A DNA stretch of 33,400 nt from Gloeocapsa sp. UFS-A4-WI-NPMV-4B04 (GCA_019359535.1 JAHHHE010000042.1:1-33400), one strand, 5' to 3'. Shown: positions 1 through 8,320, counted from the stretch's first letter. Notes: a model not told the origin generated them from the letters alone. A program made the numbers and translations.

Positions 1-87
1 CGTATTTTTCAGTTCATTGATTACTTCAATTGCACGATGGCGAAACCATTTCGATGGACGTATAAAGGGAAGGTTCTGAACATCTAA
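1..87 (+). CDS. IS630-family transposase, C-terminal end (partial, runs off left edge)
   Basis: The first 29 codons read in frame from base 1 to a TAA at 85-87. They end in a peptide containing FIDYFN, then AKPFRWTYKGK and a short tail. A closing stretch of this kind (aromatic-Asn, then AKPF-W-T-Y-G) is characteristic of the C-terminus of IS630-family DDE transposases, as I recall the family. Catalytic residues lie outside the window. It sits head-on against a two-component kinase gene whose reading frame ends 23 bp away, which fits an insertion. Only 28 residues are visible, so the family call rests on this short match. Confidence 0.65.
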   Translation, partial: RIFQFIDYFNCTMAKPFRWTYKGKVLNI

Positions 88-112
88 AAACGATATGTAA
101 ACTTACGCCTCA
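1..112 (+). mobile_element. Right end of an IS630-like insertion sequence inserted in the sensor kinase gene
   Basis: The transposase stop at 85-87 is followed by about 25 bp of non-coding sequence containing TGTAAACTTACGCC. This is where the terminal inverted repeat should lie. Kinase coding sequence begins immediately after, around the TACTA at 115-119. IS630/Tc1-type elements duplicate a TA dinucleotide, and a TA is available exactly at this junction. The other end of the element and its second TA are outside the window, so the exact boundary is inferred to within a few bases. Confidence 0.6.
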
Positions 113-670
113 GCCTACTAGAGTCATTGCAATTGGCAATCCTAGCAATAAAATCAATTTCACATTTGCGAGGTAATCGTCAATGTCTTTAAGACTTCGT
201 CCCATCTGCATATATCCCCAAGGCAGATTATCCTGAGTATGCAGCGCCAAAGAAATTTGATGATAACGATTTCCCTCAGCGTCCTTCAGCGTTTGCCAGG
301 TACCTTTGCCTGATTTTGGTAATCCTTCAGGCTGAAAACCTGCCACAGCAATCATTCGTTCAGAATTGTTTAACAACCGTATGTAGTAGTTGCCTTGGTG
401 AATTGCTCCTAAAGTGTGGCGTTTCTCCGTTTTTGGCAAGAGTTGTTGAGTAATTGGTTCTAAGCGTCCAGGTTGCTTTAATGTGTTTTCAATGCTGTCA
501 TGTAGCGTTCCGGCAACAGATTCTAGCTCTCGATCTAGGGTTTGCCAATGGGCGTGGACGATCGCCTGATATACCCCCAAACCACACAGTCCTAGAATAA
601 AACCCATCACGACTCCATACCAAAGAGCCAATCGCCAGCGAGTCAGGTGAAAAAGTTTATTTTGGTTCAT
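110..670 (-). pseudogene. rppB: Sensor histidine kinase of RppB/NrsS type, truncated by an IS element
   Basis: What remains is 186 codons. There is an N-terminal membrane helix (about residues 13-36, after a TRWRLALWYG stretch typical of this family), a periplasmic sensor region (about 37-168) and the start of a second membrane helix ending in AMTLVG. The frame then hits TGA. The HAMP, His-phosphotransfer and ATPase domains, normally another 250 or so residues, are missing. None of the three frames in bases 1-112 continues them; an IS630-like end lies there instead. The ATG overlaps the last 14 bp of the upstream regulator gene, so the two form a translationally coupled pair. The family senses metals: NrsS senses nickel in Synechocystis, and the related CopS senses copper. 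The truncated product could insert in the membrane but could not phosphorylate anything. Confidence 0.8.
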
Positions 671-1361
671 GACTGGGATTGAGACGATACCCTATACCAT
701 GTATGGTTTCAATTAAGCGATCGCCGCCTGTCTGGCTCAGTTTACGCCGCAGTAGACGCATTTGAGCCGCTACCACATTACTAATAGGTTCGGCACTCAT
801 TTCCCAAAGCTGATTTTGAATTTGGTCGCGGCTGACAATCTGATTCGGGTGCTGCATAAAATACTCCAGCAGCTGGAATTCTTTACTGGTCAAAGGAATA
901 ACCTGCTGCTCAGAATCCGCGTTTTGCAAACAAACCGTGTGGGTAGCGTAATCTAAAGTAAGGTTCCCGACTTGTAATTGTTGGGGTTGGAAGGAGGGCG
1001 ATCGCCTTTGCAATACTCTAAGTCTTGCTAGCAGTTCCACCATGCCAAATGGCTTTACTAGATAGTCATCTGCTCCCGCATCCAATCCTGCTACTTTATC
1101 TTCCATTCTGTCTTTGGCTGTCAGCATCAAAACAGGTAAAGGATTGCGTTGCTTCCGTAGCCGTTTGCATAGTTCTAATCCTGACATTCCTGGCAGCAAC
1201 CAGTCAAAAATAGCTAATGTATATTGAGTCCACTGGCTTTCTAGATAGTGCCAAGCTTCATTACCATCCAAAACCCAGTCAACAACATACTTTTCCTGGT
1301 TCAACGTTCGCTTGATAGCTGTACCCAAATCTGGCTCATCTTCGACTAGCAGAACTTTCAT
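657..1361 (-). CDS. rppA: OmpR/PhoB-family response regulator, RppA/NrsR type
   Basis: This is a 234-aa two-domain DNA-binding regulator. The receiver domain (1-120) has the acidic pocket at E7-D8, the phosphoacceptor D53 in a DWLLPGMSG context, T81 and K103. The winged-helix domain (about 130-230) ends in an ETIHGIGYRLNP wing. The run YVVDWV-DG-AW-YLE-QWT is characteristic of the cyanobacterial RppA/NrsR group. The 14-bp overlap with the kinase gene shows a two-gene operon. With the kinase broken by an insertion, this regulator is either orphaned, fed by another kinase, or active through small phosphodonors. The best guess for its targets is the set of three direct-repeat promoters at 2777-2815, 8427-8465 and 9391-9429. 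No such repeat lies in its own 172-bp upstream gap. Its metal (nickel or copper) cannot be decided from sequence. Confidence 0.88.
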   Translation of the reverse strand: MKVLLVEDEPDLGTAIKRTLNQEKYVVDWVLDGNEAWHYLESQWTQYTLAIFDWLLPGMSGLELCKRLRKQRNPLPVLMLTAKDRMEDKVAGLDAGADDYLVKPFGMVELLARLRVLQRRSPSFQPQQLQVGNLTLDYATHTVCLQNADSEQQVIPLTSKEFQLLEYFMQHPNQIVSRDQIQNQLWEMSAEPISNVVAAQMRLLRRKLSQTGGDRLIETIHGIGYRLNPSHEPK

Positions 1362-1533
1362 AAAACTCTATTTCTTTACCATGCTTACGGTTTTAGACTT
1401 TGAGCGGCACTCTGGGTTGAGTAAGCAAAATAGCAAAATGGCACGAAAATAAGCCCAAATGTGATAGTTAAAGTCTGATTAAATTTTTGTTAATGCCTAA
1501 TTACAACTTAACTTACTATCGTTTCACCTAAGT

Positions 1534-2154
1534 TTATAAAATTAGTAATTGCAAAACTAAAATAAGGGCAAGATGAACAGGATAAAAGGGATAAAACCAT
1601 TTACCTTTTCTGCCTTGCTGACTATTCCATAGGCTTAAAATAAGTGGAGTTAATCCTGCTAAAAATTGATGAAAGAAGAACCCAGGAAGCCAAAAAGTTA
1701 GTAAATTAAGTGAAATCCACTTGAGCCACCAAGTAATTCTATTAATATTCATCTCAGATAACAGAATTATTACAAATACTCCATAAGCTCCATATTCAGC
1801 ATTAGCTAGTTGAGCTAACGCTGCGAAAATTAATGTAAATAGATTGGAGCCAATTACCTTGTTAACTCTTATCGCTAGTAAACCAAAAGCTAATGTTGCC
1901 AAAATATTGAGAGCCGAAGAGTGAAAAGTCAAATAATATATTGGTTGACTTATTAATCCCAAAATAACGAGTCTTAATAGATAAAGGTTAAAATTATTAG
2001 TGTGCTTTTCTCCTTGTCCAATTAACCAGGCAAACAAGGGAAAACTTAATCTACCCAAAAATCTTAGAATAAGTATCTTTGGAAAAATAACTGCTCCTAT
2101 ATGATCGCACACCATTAAAACCGCAGCTAAAAGTTTAATTTGAAATGTTGTCAT
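1534..2154 (-). CDS. TraX-family integral membrane protein
   Basis: This 206-aa, very hydrophobic protein has about seven to eight membrane segments. The N-terminus (IKLLAAVLMVCDHIGAVIFP) and the following LRFLGRLSFPLFAWLIGQG are the conserved start of the TraX family. The family is named for the F-plasmid pilin N-acetylase, but chromosomal members in bacteria are mostly uncharacterised and probably act as membrane acyltransferases. The D-H in the first helix is the conserved polar pair. It lies between the two-component genes and the Cys-rich protein gene, with 172 and 249 bp gaps, so it is probably transcribed separately. Nothing ties it to metals apart from position. It is AT-rich, and I saw no HIP1 site in it. 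Confidence 0.8.
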   Translation of the reverse strand: MTTFQIKLLAAVLMVCDHIGAVIFPKILILRFLGRLSFPLFAWLIGQGEKHTNNFNLYLLRLVILGLISQPIYYLTFHSSALNILATLAFGLLAIRVNKVIGSNLFTLIFAALAQLANAEYGAYGVFVIILLSEMNINRITWWLKWISLNLLTFWLPGFFFHQFLAGLTPLILSLWNSQQGRKGKWFYPFYPVHLALILVLQLLIL

Positions 2155-2256
2155 GTCATAGCTTCATATAATCCACTTATAGTTATTTGATTTAAATTAT
2201 TGCCATAAAGATATTTACTAAACAGATAAATAGCAGGCTGCATAACAGTGGATAGT

Positions 2257-2275
2257 GGACAATTGACAATTGTCC
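2257..2275. repeat. Perfect 9-bp inverted repeat made of two ACAATTG heptamers
   Basis: GGACAATTG, one A, then CAATTGTCC form a perfect inverted repeat, and ACAATTG is also directly repeated. Heptameric short tandem repeats of this kind (STRR) are widespread in cyanobacterial intergenic DNA. It lies in the 249-bp gap between the Cys-rich gene and traX, so it might also act as a weak hairpin after the Cys-rich gene. Confidence 0.6.
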
Positions 2276-2349
2276 CGCAGATCGGGAATAAAAATCCCAT
2301 CCTCAAACCTCACGAATAAATGTCAACTCTTCGGCAAAGCTCAGAGACC

Positions 2350-2373
2350 ACTGTCAACTGTCAACTGTCAACT
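2350..2373. repeat. Heptamer tandem repeat, ACTGTCA x 3.4
   Basis: Three perfect copies of ACTGTCA are followed by ACT. This is the standard form of cyanobacterial STRR sequences. It sits just beyond the 3' end of the Cys-rich protein gene. Confidence 0.8.
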
Positions 2374-2403
2374 TTTTAACAGCCTACTTGGAGCTTTTTT
2401 AAG

Positions 2404-2748
2404 CTACGCTGCTGATGCCATTTCGCGACAACTTTGAGCGCAGCGACGACAAGATTTAGCACAGCGTTTGCAGTGGTCACTATCGTGCTTCTCACATTCA
2501 CTCGCACAAAGTTCGCAGGCTTCGGCGCAAACACCGCACATTTGGGTGTATAGATCCGAGTTACGCGACATCAAACGAGCGCATAGCGCACAAGTATCAC
2601 TGCAATCACGACACCGCTTAATACATTCCGCCATCATCTGCACCATATCACCACTCAGGCAAGTATCAGCACAGTATTCGCAGTCACGCAGGCAATCTAG
2701 ACAAGCTTGAATGCAAGCCTCAAAATTTGATTGTTGAGTTGTATTCAT
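2404..2748 (-). CDS. Cytosolic four-helix-bundle copper-storage-type protein (Csp / DUF326-like), 21 cysteines
   Basis: This is a 114-aa protein with 21 cysteines spaced mostly as CxxxC and CxxC along predicted helices (for instance C12, C16, C19, C23, C26, C30). The pattern is that of the DUF326 / Csp3 family, whose four-helix bundles line their core with Cys thiolates and hold many Cu(I) ions. There is no signal peptide, so it should be cytosolic, like Csp3 and unlike exported Csp1. His is scarce (two near residues 88 and 92). It has its own promoter with the direct-repeat box at 2798-2815 and a -10-like TAGGTA 28 bp before the ATG, shared with the RND and DUF305 promoters. The likely role is buffering copper inside the cell while the RND pump clears the periplasm. 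An older name for such proteins is 'ferredoxin-like', but no iron-sulphur motif is present. Confidence 0.85.
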   Translation of the reverse strand: MNTTQQSNFEACIQACLDCLRDCEYCADTCLSGDMVQMMAECIKRCRDCSDTCALCARLMSRNSDLYTQMCGVCAEACELCASECEKHDSDHCKRCAKSCRRCAQSCREMASAA

Positions 2749-2776
2749 ATCTAATTTCCTGAAATAACGGGTTCAA

Positions 2777-2815
2777 TACCTAGATTGACAAAGTGAAATG
2801 AAATCAAGATGAAAT
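2777..2815 (-). promoter_or_regulatory. Metal-regulon promoter of the Cys-rich gene: ATTTCAT direct repeat plus -10
   Basis: On the minus strand two ATTTCAT copies (2809-2815 and 2798-2804) are 11 bp apart, one helical turn. After 15 nt comes TAGGTA (2782-2777), a plausible -10 placed 28 bp before the ATG. The repeat stands where a -35 would be, as expected for an OmpR-family activator. The same layout is found at 8427-8465 and 9391-9429. Confidence 0.75.
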
Positions 2816-2859
2816 ATCAGATTAAACAACATTTATCTATAAATTACCTGTGATCGTAG

Positions 2860-3357
2860 TTAGCGATTAAAAGTGAAGCGACCGTTTACTTTTTCGCCAC
2901 TAACATCAGAAAGAATCGCAACATTGTATTTCCCTGATGCTTTCCCAGGTAGCAAAGCTGTGTAGTGTTTACCCTTAGCATCATAAGTGAGAGGAAGTGA
3001 CTTTTGTGTGCCATCAGGTAATTGAACTTTAGCTATTACTTTCGCATTAGGGATTGCTTCGTGGTTGTCCCCTTTTTGGAGATAGAAATCCATGTGAGTT
3101 CCATCAGTTTCAGGCTCAGATACAAACTCTAAATGATAGGAACCTGATTCTATCACTTGACCCCCTTTAGACTCGCTGGGATGCTCAGTTGTCTCGGTAT
3201 TTTCTGAGGATGCAGATGGAGTATTCTGGGTTGCTGTTTGTACGGGCGAAGCACTTGGGATGCTGGTCGAATTTGTGGATTGTGTACCATTTCTACAGGC
3301 TCCTAGAAAAATTAGCCCTACACTACTTACAATAATTAAATTTATTTTCAAATTCAT
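2860..3357 (-). CDS. Small lipoprotein of the RND metal-efflux operon
   Basis: This 165-aa protein has a lipoprotein signal (LIFLGAC, lipidated Cys at 21). A Ser/Thr/Gln-rich linker (22-65) follows, then a compact beta-rich domain (about 66-165). That domain contains SGSYHLEFVSEP, a THMDFYLQ stretch and a C-terminal SGKYNVAILSDVSGEKV. It resembles the immunoglobulin-like YtkA/FixH class of small periplasmic domains, but I do not recognise a precise family. It starts 39 bp after the RND pump gene and is clearly the third gene of that operon. It probably sits on the outer face of a membrane and handles metal or assists the pump. The H and M in its THMDF segment could bind copper; that is inference. 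Confidence 0.65.
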   Translation of the reverse strand: MNLKINLIIVSSVGLIFLGACRNGTQSTNSTSIPSASPVQTATQNTPSASSENTETTEHPSESKGGQVIESGSYHLEFVSEPETDGTHMDFYLQKGDNHEAIPNAKVIAKVQLPDGTQKSLPLTYDAKGKHYTALLPGKASGKYNVAILSDVSGEKVNGRFTFNR

Positions 3358-3396
3358 TTTGTCTTCGTCTTTTAGTTTTTGCTAATGGTTAAATCG

Positions 3397-6300
3397 TTAG
3401 TTTGAAATTTTTTGATGAATAGGTATATCTTGTGTAAATTCTTCATTCTGAAGTTTTGGCGTTGTCTGCTTAGGTATTAAGGTTTTCCCAAATTGGGCGT
3501 ACAAAGCCGGGAGAACTAACAGTGTTAACGCTGTAGAAGTAAACAAACCTCCCAATACAACAACTGCCAAAGGTTGCAGAATTTCCTTGCCTGCACCACC
3601 CCCAAGTACCAAAGGAGCTAAACCTAAAGCTGAGGTAAAAGCTGTCATCAAAATAGCGTTTAGCCGTTCCATTGAGCCTTGAATTATTACCTCTTTAAAA
3701 GGCACTCGCTCGGCGAATTTGGCATTGTAATTATCAACTAATAGCAAGCCGTTACGAGTTGCTACACCAAATAAAGTAATAAAACCGACTAACGAGGCAA
3801 CAGAAATAATCCCACCCGTAAGAGCAACTGAAATTACTCCTCCCACTAATGCCAAGGGCAAGTTAATCATAATCATGGCGGTTGAAGGAATGGATTTTAC
3901 TGTTAAATACATCAATACGGTAATTAGAACAAAAGCGATCGCACTAAAGACTAATATATTTTGGGTAGCTCGTTGTTCTGACTCAAATTGACCACCGTAT
4001 TGAATAAAGTAACTAGCAGGTAATTGTATTTGTTGCTTTACCTTTGAACTAATTTCATCAACTATGGAGCGTAAATCTCGCCCTGTAGCATTCGAGGAGA
4101 CTACAATCAGTCGAGAAATATTTTCACGGTTAATCGTATTTGGTCCTGTACCATATTCAATTTTGGCAACTTGAGCGAGGGGAATCTTTTGATTACTTGG
4201 AGTATCAATTAACAAATTGTTAATCATTTCTAAATTGCTGCGATCGCTTGACTGTAACCACACAACCAAATCAAAGGTTTGTTGCTCTTCCAATACTTGA
4301 GAAACTACTCGCCCGTTTAAAGCAGTTTCAATAGTTTCAGCCAGTTCTCTCACTGTTAAGCCATAACGAGCAGCAGCCGCTCTGTCAAACTGAATTTGGA
4401 TTTGTCTAATTGGTACTTGAGGTTCGAGTTGCAAGTCTACAACACCCTCAACTGTTTTCATCACCTCCTCGACTTGACTACCAATTGTGCGGAGTTGCTC
4501 TAAATCAGAACCATAAATTTTGACAGCGATCGCACTTCTTACCCCAGACAATACCTCATCCATCCGGTGAGAGATAAATCCGCCCACATTGGCTGCAACT
4601 CCAGGCAATCTAGCGAATTCCTCTCTCAGTTTTTCAATACTCGCTTCCCGATTTTTTATCCCTAATTCACTCAACTCCACATCCAGTTCGCCGAAGTTGA
4701 CACCGCCGACATCGCTATCGCCTGGTGCGCGCCCAGAACGCAGGGCGATCGCCTCAAATGCAGGATCATCCTTCAAGGCATCTTGAATCGCTCCTCCAGC
4801 GCGGTTAGTGGCTTCTAGAGAGACACCTGGATAGAGGTTTACGGCGTTGATTAGCGATCGCTCTTGAAACTGAGGTAAAAATACCCGTCCCAACGACGGA
4901 ACAATTACAATTGCTGCCACTAAACTTGCAGCAGCAACTACCAGAATTAGCTGAGAAGAACGCATCGAAAAATTCAAAACCGGACGATAAAGCCCTTTAA
5001 AAAATCTCGCTACCAGGGGTTCTCTTTCTAGTAAGCGACCTGATGGTAGTAAGATGGCACACAAAGCCGGAGTAACTGTTAATGCTGTCGCACTCGAAGC
5101 CAAAACTGCTACTAAATAAGCCACACCCATCGGTGTAAAAATCCGACCTTCTACACCAGCCAAAGCAAAAATGGGGGAAAAGACAACTACAGTAATTAAA
5201 GTTGCCCCAAATAGAGAATCCCGCACTTCCTGACAGCCTGCCAATACAACTTGTAGTGGTGATCGCGGTTGCGGTGAAAACTTGTTTTCCCGTAGAGAAC
5301 GATGGACATTTTCGGCATCTACAATTGCATCATCAACTGCTGAACCAATTGCTACAGCTAGCCCTCCTAAAGTCATTGTATTAAGCCCTTGCCCTAACCA
5401 ATTTAGAGCTAGCAATCCTAATAGCAAAGACAGGGGAAGTGCAGTAAGACTAACAACAAGAGTACGCCAATCCATCAAAAACGGGATGAGAATCAAAGCA
5501 ACAATAATGCTACCCTCAACCAGCGCTTCCTTAACATTTTCGATTGAGGCTTCAATAAAGTCTTCCTGACGAAAAGTGACGGTAACTTTAATATTTTTGG
5601 GTAAGCCTAATTTAACTTCTGCCATTGCCGCTTCAACTGCCCGCGTCACAGTCGGCGTATCGGCAAGTGGCTGTTTATTAACGATTAAAATAATTGCTTT
5701 TTGACCATTCAAACTAGCATCGCCACGCTTAAGAGCAGCGCCAATTTGCACATCAGCAACATCCCCTAATGTGATTGGTGTGCCATTGCGAGATGTAATG
5801 ACTGATTGGTTTAATTCTTCAATTGAGGAAATGCGTCCAACACCCCGAATTAGTAGTTCTGTGTCGGGATTAGTTAAATAGCCACCAGGAGCATTAACAT
5901 TAGCTGACTGTGCAGCTTTAGTAACGTCTTCTAAAGAGATATCAAATGCTCTTAGTTTGGCTGGATCAACCAACACTTGATACTGACGTACATCCCCACC
6001 AAACACCACCACTTGACTAACGCCTGGTACAGCCAAAAGGCGATTTGTCACTTGCCAATCGACAAGGCGGCGCACTTCCATTAAATTGTTTTGCGATTGG
6101 GAATTGGGGCTTGGGATTCCTTCCTCTTTGCTCCCCTGCTCTCCTGCTTCCACAGTGAAGGCATATTTAATAACAGTTCCGACAGGAGAACTGATTGGAG
6201 AAATTTGCGGCGTTTCGACTCCTTCGGGCAGCTTATCTGTGGCTTGCTGCAATCGCTCCGTTACCAGTTGGCGCGCTTGATAGATATCTGTTCCCCAGTC

Positions 6301-6591
6301 AAAAATGACCCTGACAACCGAGATACTTACAGCTGAGGACGAGCGTACCGTTGCAACACCAGTAGTTCCATTAATTGCACTTTCAACTGGTAAAGTGACG
6401 AGGGATTCAACTTCTTCTGGGGCGAGTCCTGGTGCTTCAGTTTGAATTTCGACTTGGGGTGGAGCAAAGCTAGGAAAAACATCTACGGGCATTTGGGAGG
6501 CGACACGAAATATCCAAACTGTAATCAAAGCAGCAGCCAGGATAACTAACCAGCGTCGGGCAATTGACCACTTGATGATGGCACTGAGCAT
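3397..6591 (-). CDS. Heavy-metal efflux RND pump (CusA/CzcA family)
   Basis: This is a 1064-aa inner-membrane proton antiporter subunit that drives metal out through a tripartite channel. The length is normal for the family. It starts with a single helix and MPVDVFPSFAPPQVEIQTEAPG, has paired periplasmic loops and two blocks of membrane helices. The first block carries AIGSAVDDAIVDAENVHR, the helix-4 motif of heavy-metal RND pumps whose acidic residues relay protons. The SHRMDEVLSGVR segment marks the HME group. Metal specificity is unclear: one Met is visible there, but I cannot confirm the CusA Met triad. Codons in 6091-6150 encode a low-complexity insert (EAGEQGSKEEGIPSPNSQSQ) in the first periplasmic part; it matches the G-rich repeats seen elsewhere in the window. 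It is the second gene of an operon, 43 bp after the adaptor gene. No outer-membrane channel gene is in the window. Confidence 0.93.
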   Translation of the reverse strand: MLSAIIKWSIARRWLVILAAALITVWIFRVASQMPVDVFPSFAPPQVEIQTEAPGLAPEEVESLVTLPVESAINGTTGVATVRSSSAVSISVVRVIFDWGTDIYQARQLVTERLQQATDKLPEGVETPQISPISSPVGTVIKYAFTVEAGEQGSKEEGIPSPNSQSQNNLMEVRRLVDWQVTNRLLAVPGVSQVVVFGGDVRQYQVLVDPAKLRAFDISLEDVTKAAQSANVNAPGGYLTNPDTELLIRGVGRISSIEELNQSVITSRNGTPITLGDVADVQIGAALKRGDASLNGQKAIILIVNKQPLADTPTVTRAVEAAMAEVKLGLPKNIKVTVTFRQEDFIEASIENVKEALVEGSIIVALILIPFLMDWRTLVVSLTALPLSLLLGLLALNWLGQGLNTMTLGGLAVAIGSAVDDAIVDAENVHRSLRENKFSPQPRSPLQVVLAGCQEVRDSLFGATLITVVVFSPIFALAGVEGRIFTPMGVAYLVAVLASSATALTVTPALCAILLPSGRLLEREPLVARFFKGLYRPVLNFSMRSSQLILVVAAASLVAAIVIVPSLGRVFLPQFQERSLINAVNLYPGVSLEATNRAGGAIQDALKDDPAFEAIALRSGRAPGDSDVGGVNFGELDVELSELGIKNREASIEKLREEFARLPGVAANVGGFISHRMDEVLSGVRSAIAVKIYGSDLEQLRTIGSQVEEVMKTVEGVVDLQLEPQVPIRQIQIQFDRAAAARYGLTVRELAETIETALNGRVVSQVLEEQQTFDLVVWLQSSDRSNLEMINNLLIDTPSNQKIPLAQVAKIEYGTGPNTINRENISRLIVVSSNATGRDLRSIVDEISSKVKQQIQLPASYFIQYGGQFESEQRATQNILVFSAIAFVLITVLMYLTVKSIPSTAMIMINLPLALVGGVISVALTGGIISVASLVGFITLFGVATRNGLLLVDNYNAKFAERVPFKEVIIQGSMERLNAILMTAFTSALGLAPLVLGGGAGKEILQPLAVVVLGGLFTSTALTLLVLPALYAQFGKTLIPKQTTPKLQNEEFTQDIPIHQKISN
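6091..6150. repeat. G-rich low-complexity insert, in frame within the RND pump gene
   Basis: On the plus strand this reads TGGGAATTGGGGCTTGGG, then CTCCCCTGCTCTCCTGC, the same sort of sequence found at 11757-11845, 20090-20135, 22373-22436, 26053-26139 and 31055-31116. It adds about 20 residues between the conserved 'YAFTVE' and 'LMEVRRLVDWQV' parts of the pump without a frameshift. Confidence 0.7.
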
Positions 6592-6634
6592 TTTTAGGAG
6601 TTCTTAGCTTCAGGGAAAGGAAATTAAAGTTTTA

Positions 6635-8320
6635 TTATTTCTGACTATTGACTCCTGACTTTTCGTTGTTAACGTGGTGCTTATCATTCCATACTGGCGA
6701 TTCGGTTGGAGAAACTGCCTCGCTGGCAGCTGCTCGTGTAGAGACAGGATAATCCTTGTGTGCAGAGACATCTGGCACGTAATTATTAACCCCTGCCGCT
6801 ACTGGAACTAACCGAGGTGAGGTGCGACGACCTACCCAGAAAGCCGCAGCGATCGCGCCCCCCACTGGAATGATTAACCACCAAGGTAACTGAGAGCCAT
6901 TACTAGAATCAGCAGTTTGAGATGGTGCAGATGTTTCGGCATGATCGTCTGAAGTTGTATTACCACCGCGCAAAGATTGGGCGTATAGTTGCATTGCGCC
7001 TTGAGTGACGACGCGATCACCATCAAATAAACCACTTTTAACTTCAACTCTGTCCCCAGACGTTTGACCTAACGTGACTTCAGCACTTTGGTAAGCATTG
7101 CTATTTTGGACATAAACAAGTTTTTTACCATTAGCTTCAACCACAGCCGAGCTTTTAATTGCCACAATAGCTGTAGGCGTTTGGTCTGTTAAAACTTCTA
7201 ATTGGGCAAACATTCCAGGCTTAAGCTGACCGCCAAAGTTATCCAGTTGAGCTTGTACTGGTACAACTCGTGTTTCCCCTTCCACAACAGAGCCAATTCG
7301 TTTAATTTGTCCCGTAAAAGTACGATTAGGTAAGCTAGCAATTTTTACACTTACTTTTTGACCCGTCTCAACTTTGTCTAAATCTTTTTCATAAATATTC
7401 GCCGTAGCAAAAACCTGGCTGTCATTCACAATTGTCATTAGCTTGCCGCCTGCATCCTCAAATGACTGACCAAGAGTAGCTTCTCGCTCGGCAATTTTGC
7501 CAGAGATGGGAGCAGATACTGTAACCAGTCCTTTAGCATCTGCACGGGTTCCCAGTTGAGCCAGCCGCGTCTGATAGGTGGTGTTACTAAGGCGGATACG
7601 GGACTGAGCCACCTCAACAGCTGACTGAGCGCGTTTAAGTTGAGCTTCTGCTTCTAGAACTTCGCGACGGCTAGTTGCTTTTGCTAGTTGCGCCTTACCT
7701 TCTGCTAAATGAGCAAGAGATTCCAGCATTTCGCGTCGTGCGATCGCTCCTGCTGTTACCAAATCGCGATCGCGGTCATACTGTTCCTGAGCTACTTTAA
7801 GTTCGGTGCGGGTTTGTTCGATATCAGCTGCGGCAATTTGACGCTGACGTTGCAGATTTTGTTGGGCTAGCTTTAAGTCTGCTTGAGCTTGCTGCAAATT
7901 AGCTTCTGCCTCTGCTCGTTTTTCTTGGGATTCTACGCGCAGTTCAACTAGATCAGGACTGGATAAAATAGCGACGGGTTGACTCGCTTTTACAGATGCA
8001 CCAGGTTCTACCAATAGTTCAACTACTGTGCCTGGAATCGGTGCAGTAACTTCTACTTTTTTGCTAGGCAGAGTTTCAATCTGTCCGGTAGTTTTGATGC
8101 CAACAGCCAGCCGAGTTTTGTTAACAGGCTCTACTTTAATTCCTAGCCGTTTAGCTGTTTCTGCATCAACTTGAATATCAGCAGCATGAGTAGCTTCGCC
8201 TCCTTGAAATTCATTTCCATGTCCGCCGTGAGCGAAAACTGGAGTACCCAGTAAAACAAAACTCAGGATTGCTCCAGAAATATAATGAGGCGCAATTGAT
8301 CGAGAGGAGTTACTGAGCAT
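6635..8320 (-). CDS. RND efflux periplasmic adaptor (CusB/CzcB family) with a C-terminal membrane helix
   Basis: This is a 561-aa membrane-fusion protein linking the RND pump to an outer-membrane channel. It has a signal peptide ending near FAHGG, a short His-rich start (HGGHGNEF) and a barrel-sandwich half (about 85-120). A long alpha-hairpin follows (about 120-245, Ala/Gln/Glu-rich coiled coil). Then come the second lipoyl half (VSAPISGKIAEREATLG), the beta-barrel (IYEKDLDKVETGQKV) and a membrane-proximal domain ending near 445. Beyond the usual end there is a Ser/Thr linker and a predicted membrane helix (LPWWLIIPVGGAIAAAFWVG), then about 55 polar residues; most family members lack this. 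It is the first gene of the adaptor-pump-lipoprotein operon. A promoter with the shared direct-repeat box lies 107-145 bp upstream. Confidence 0.92.
   Translation of the reverse strand: MLSNSSRSIAPHYISGAILSFVLLGTPVFAHGGHGNEFQGGEATHAADIQVDAETAKRLGIKVEPVNKTRLAVGIKTTGQIETLPSKKVEVTAPIPGTVVELLVEPGASVKASQPVAILSSPDLVELRVESQEKRAEAEANLQQAQADLKLAQQNLQRQRQIAAADIEQTRTELKVAQEQYDRDRDLVTAGAIARREMLESLAHLAEGKAQLAKATSRREVLEAEAQLKRAQSAVEVAQSRIRLSNTTYQTRLAQLGTRADAKGLVTVSAPISGKIAEREATLGQSFEDAGGKLMTIVNDSQVFATANIYEKDLDKVETGQKVSVKIASLPNRTFTGQIKRIGSVVEGETRVVPVQAQLDNFGGQLKPGMFAQLEVLTDQTPTAIVAIKSSAVVEANGKKLVYVQNSNAYQSAEVTLGQTSGDRVEVKSGLFDGDRVVTQGAMQLYAQSLRGGNTTSDDHAETSAPSQTADSSNGSQLPWWLIIPVGGAIAAAFWVGRRTSPRLVPVAAGVNNYVPDVSAHKDYPVSTRAAASEAVSPTESPVWNDKHHVNNEKSGVNSQK

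Noticed and set aside
1362-1533. Copy of the ATTTCAT direct repeat for autoregulation of the regulator gene
   Set aside because: I looked on both strands and found only isolated partial matches, none with the 11-bp period.
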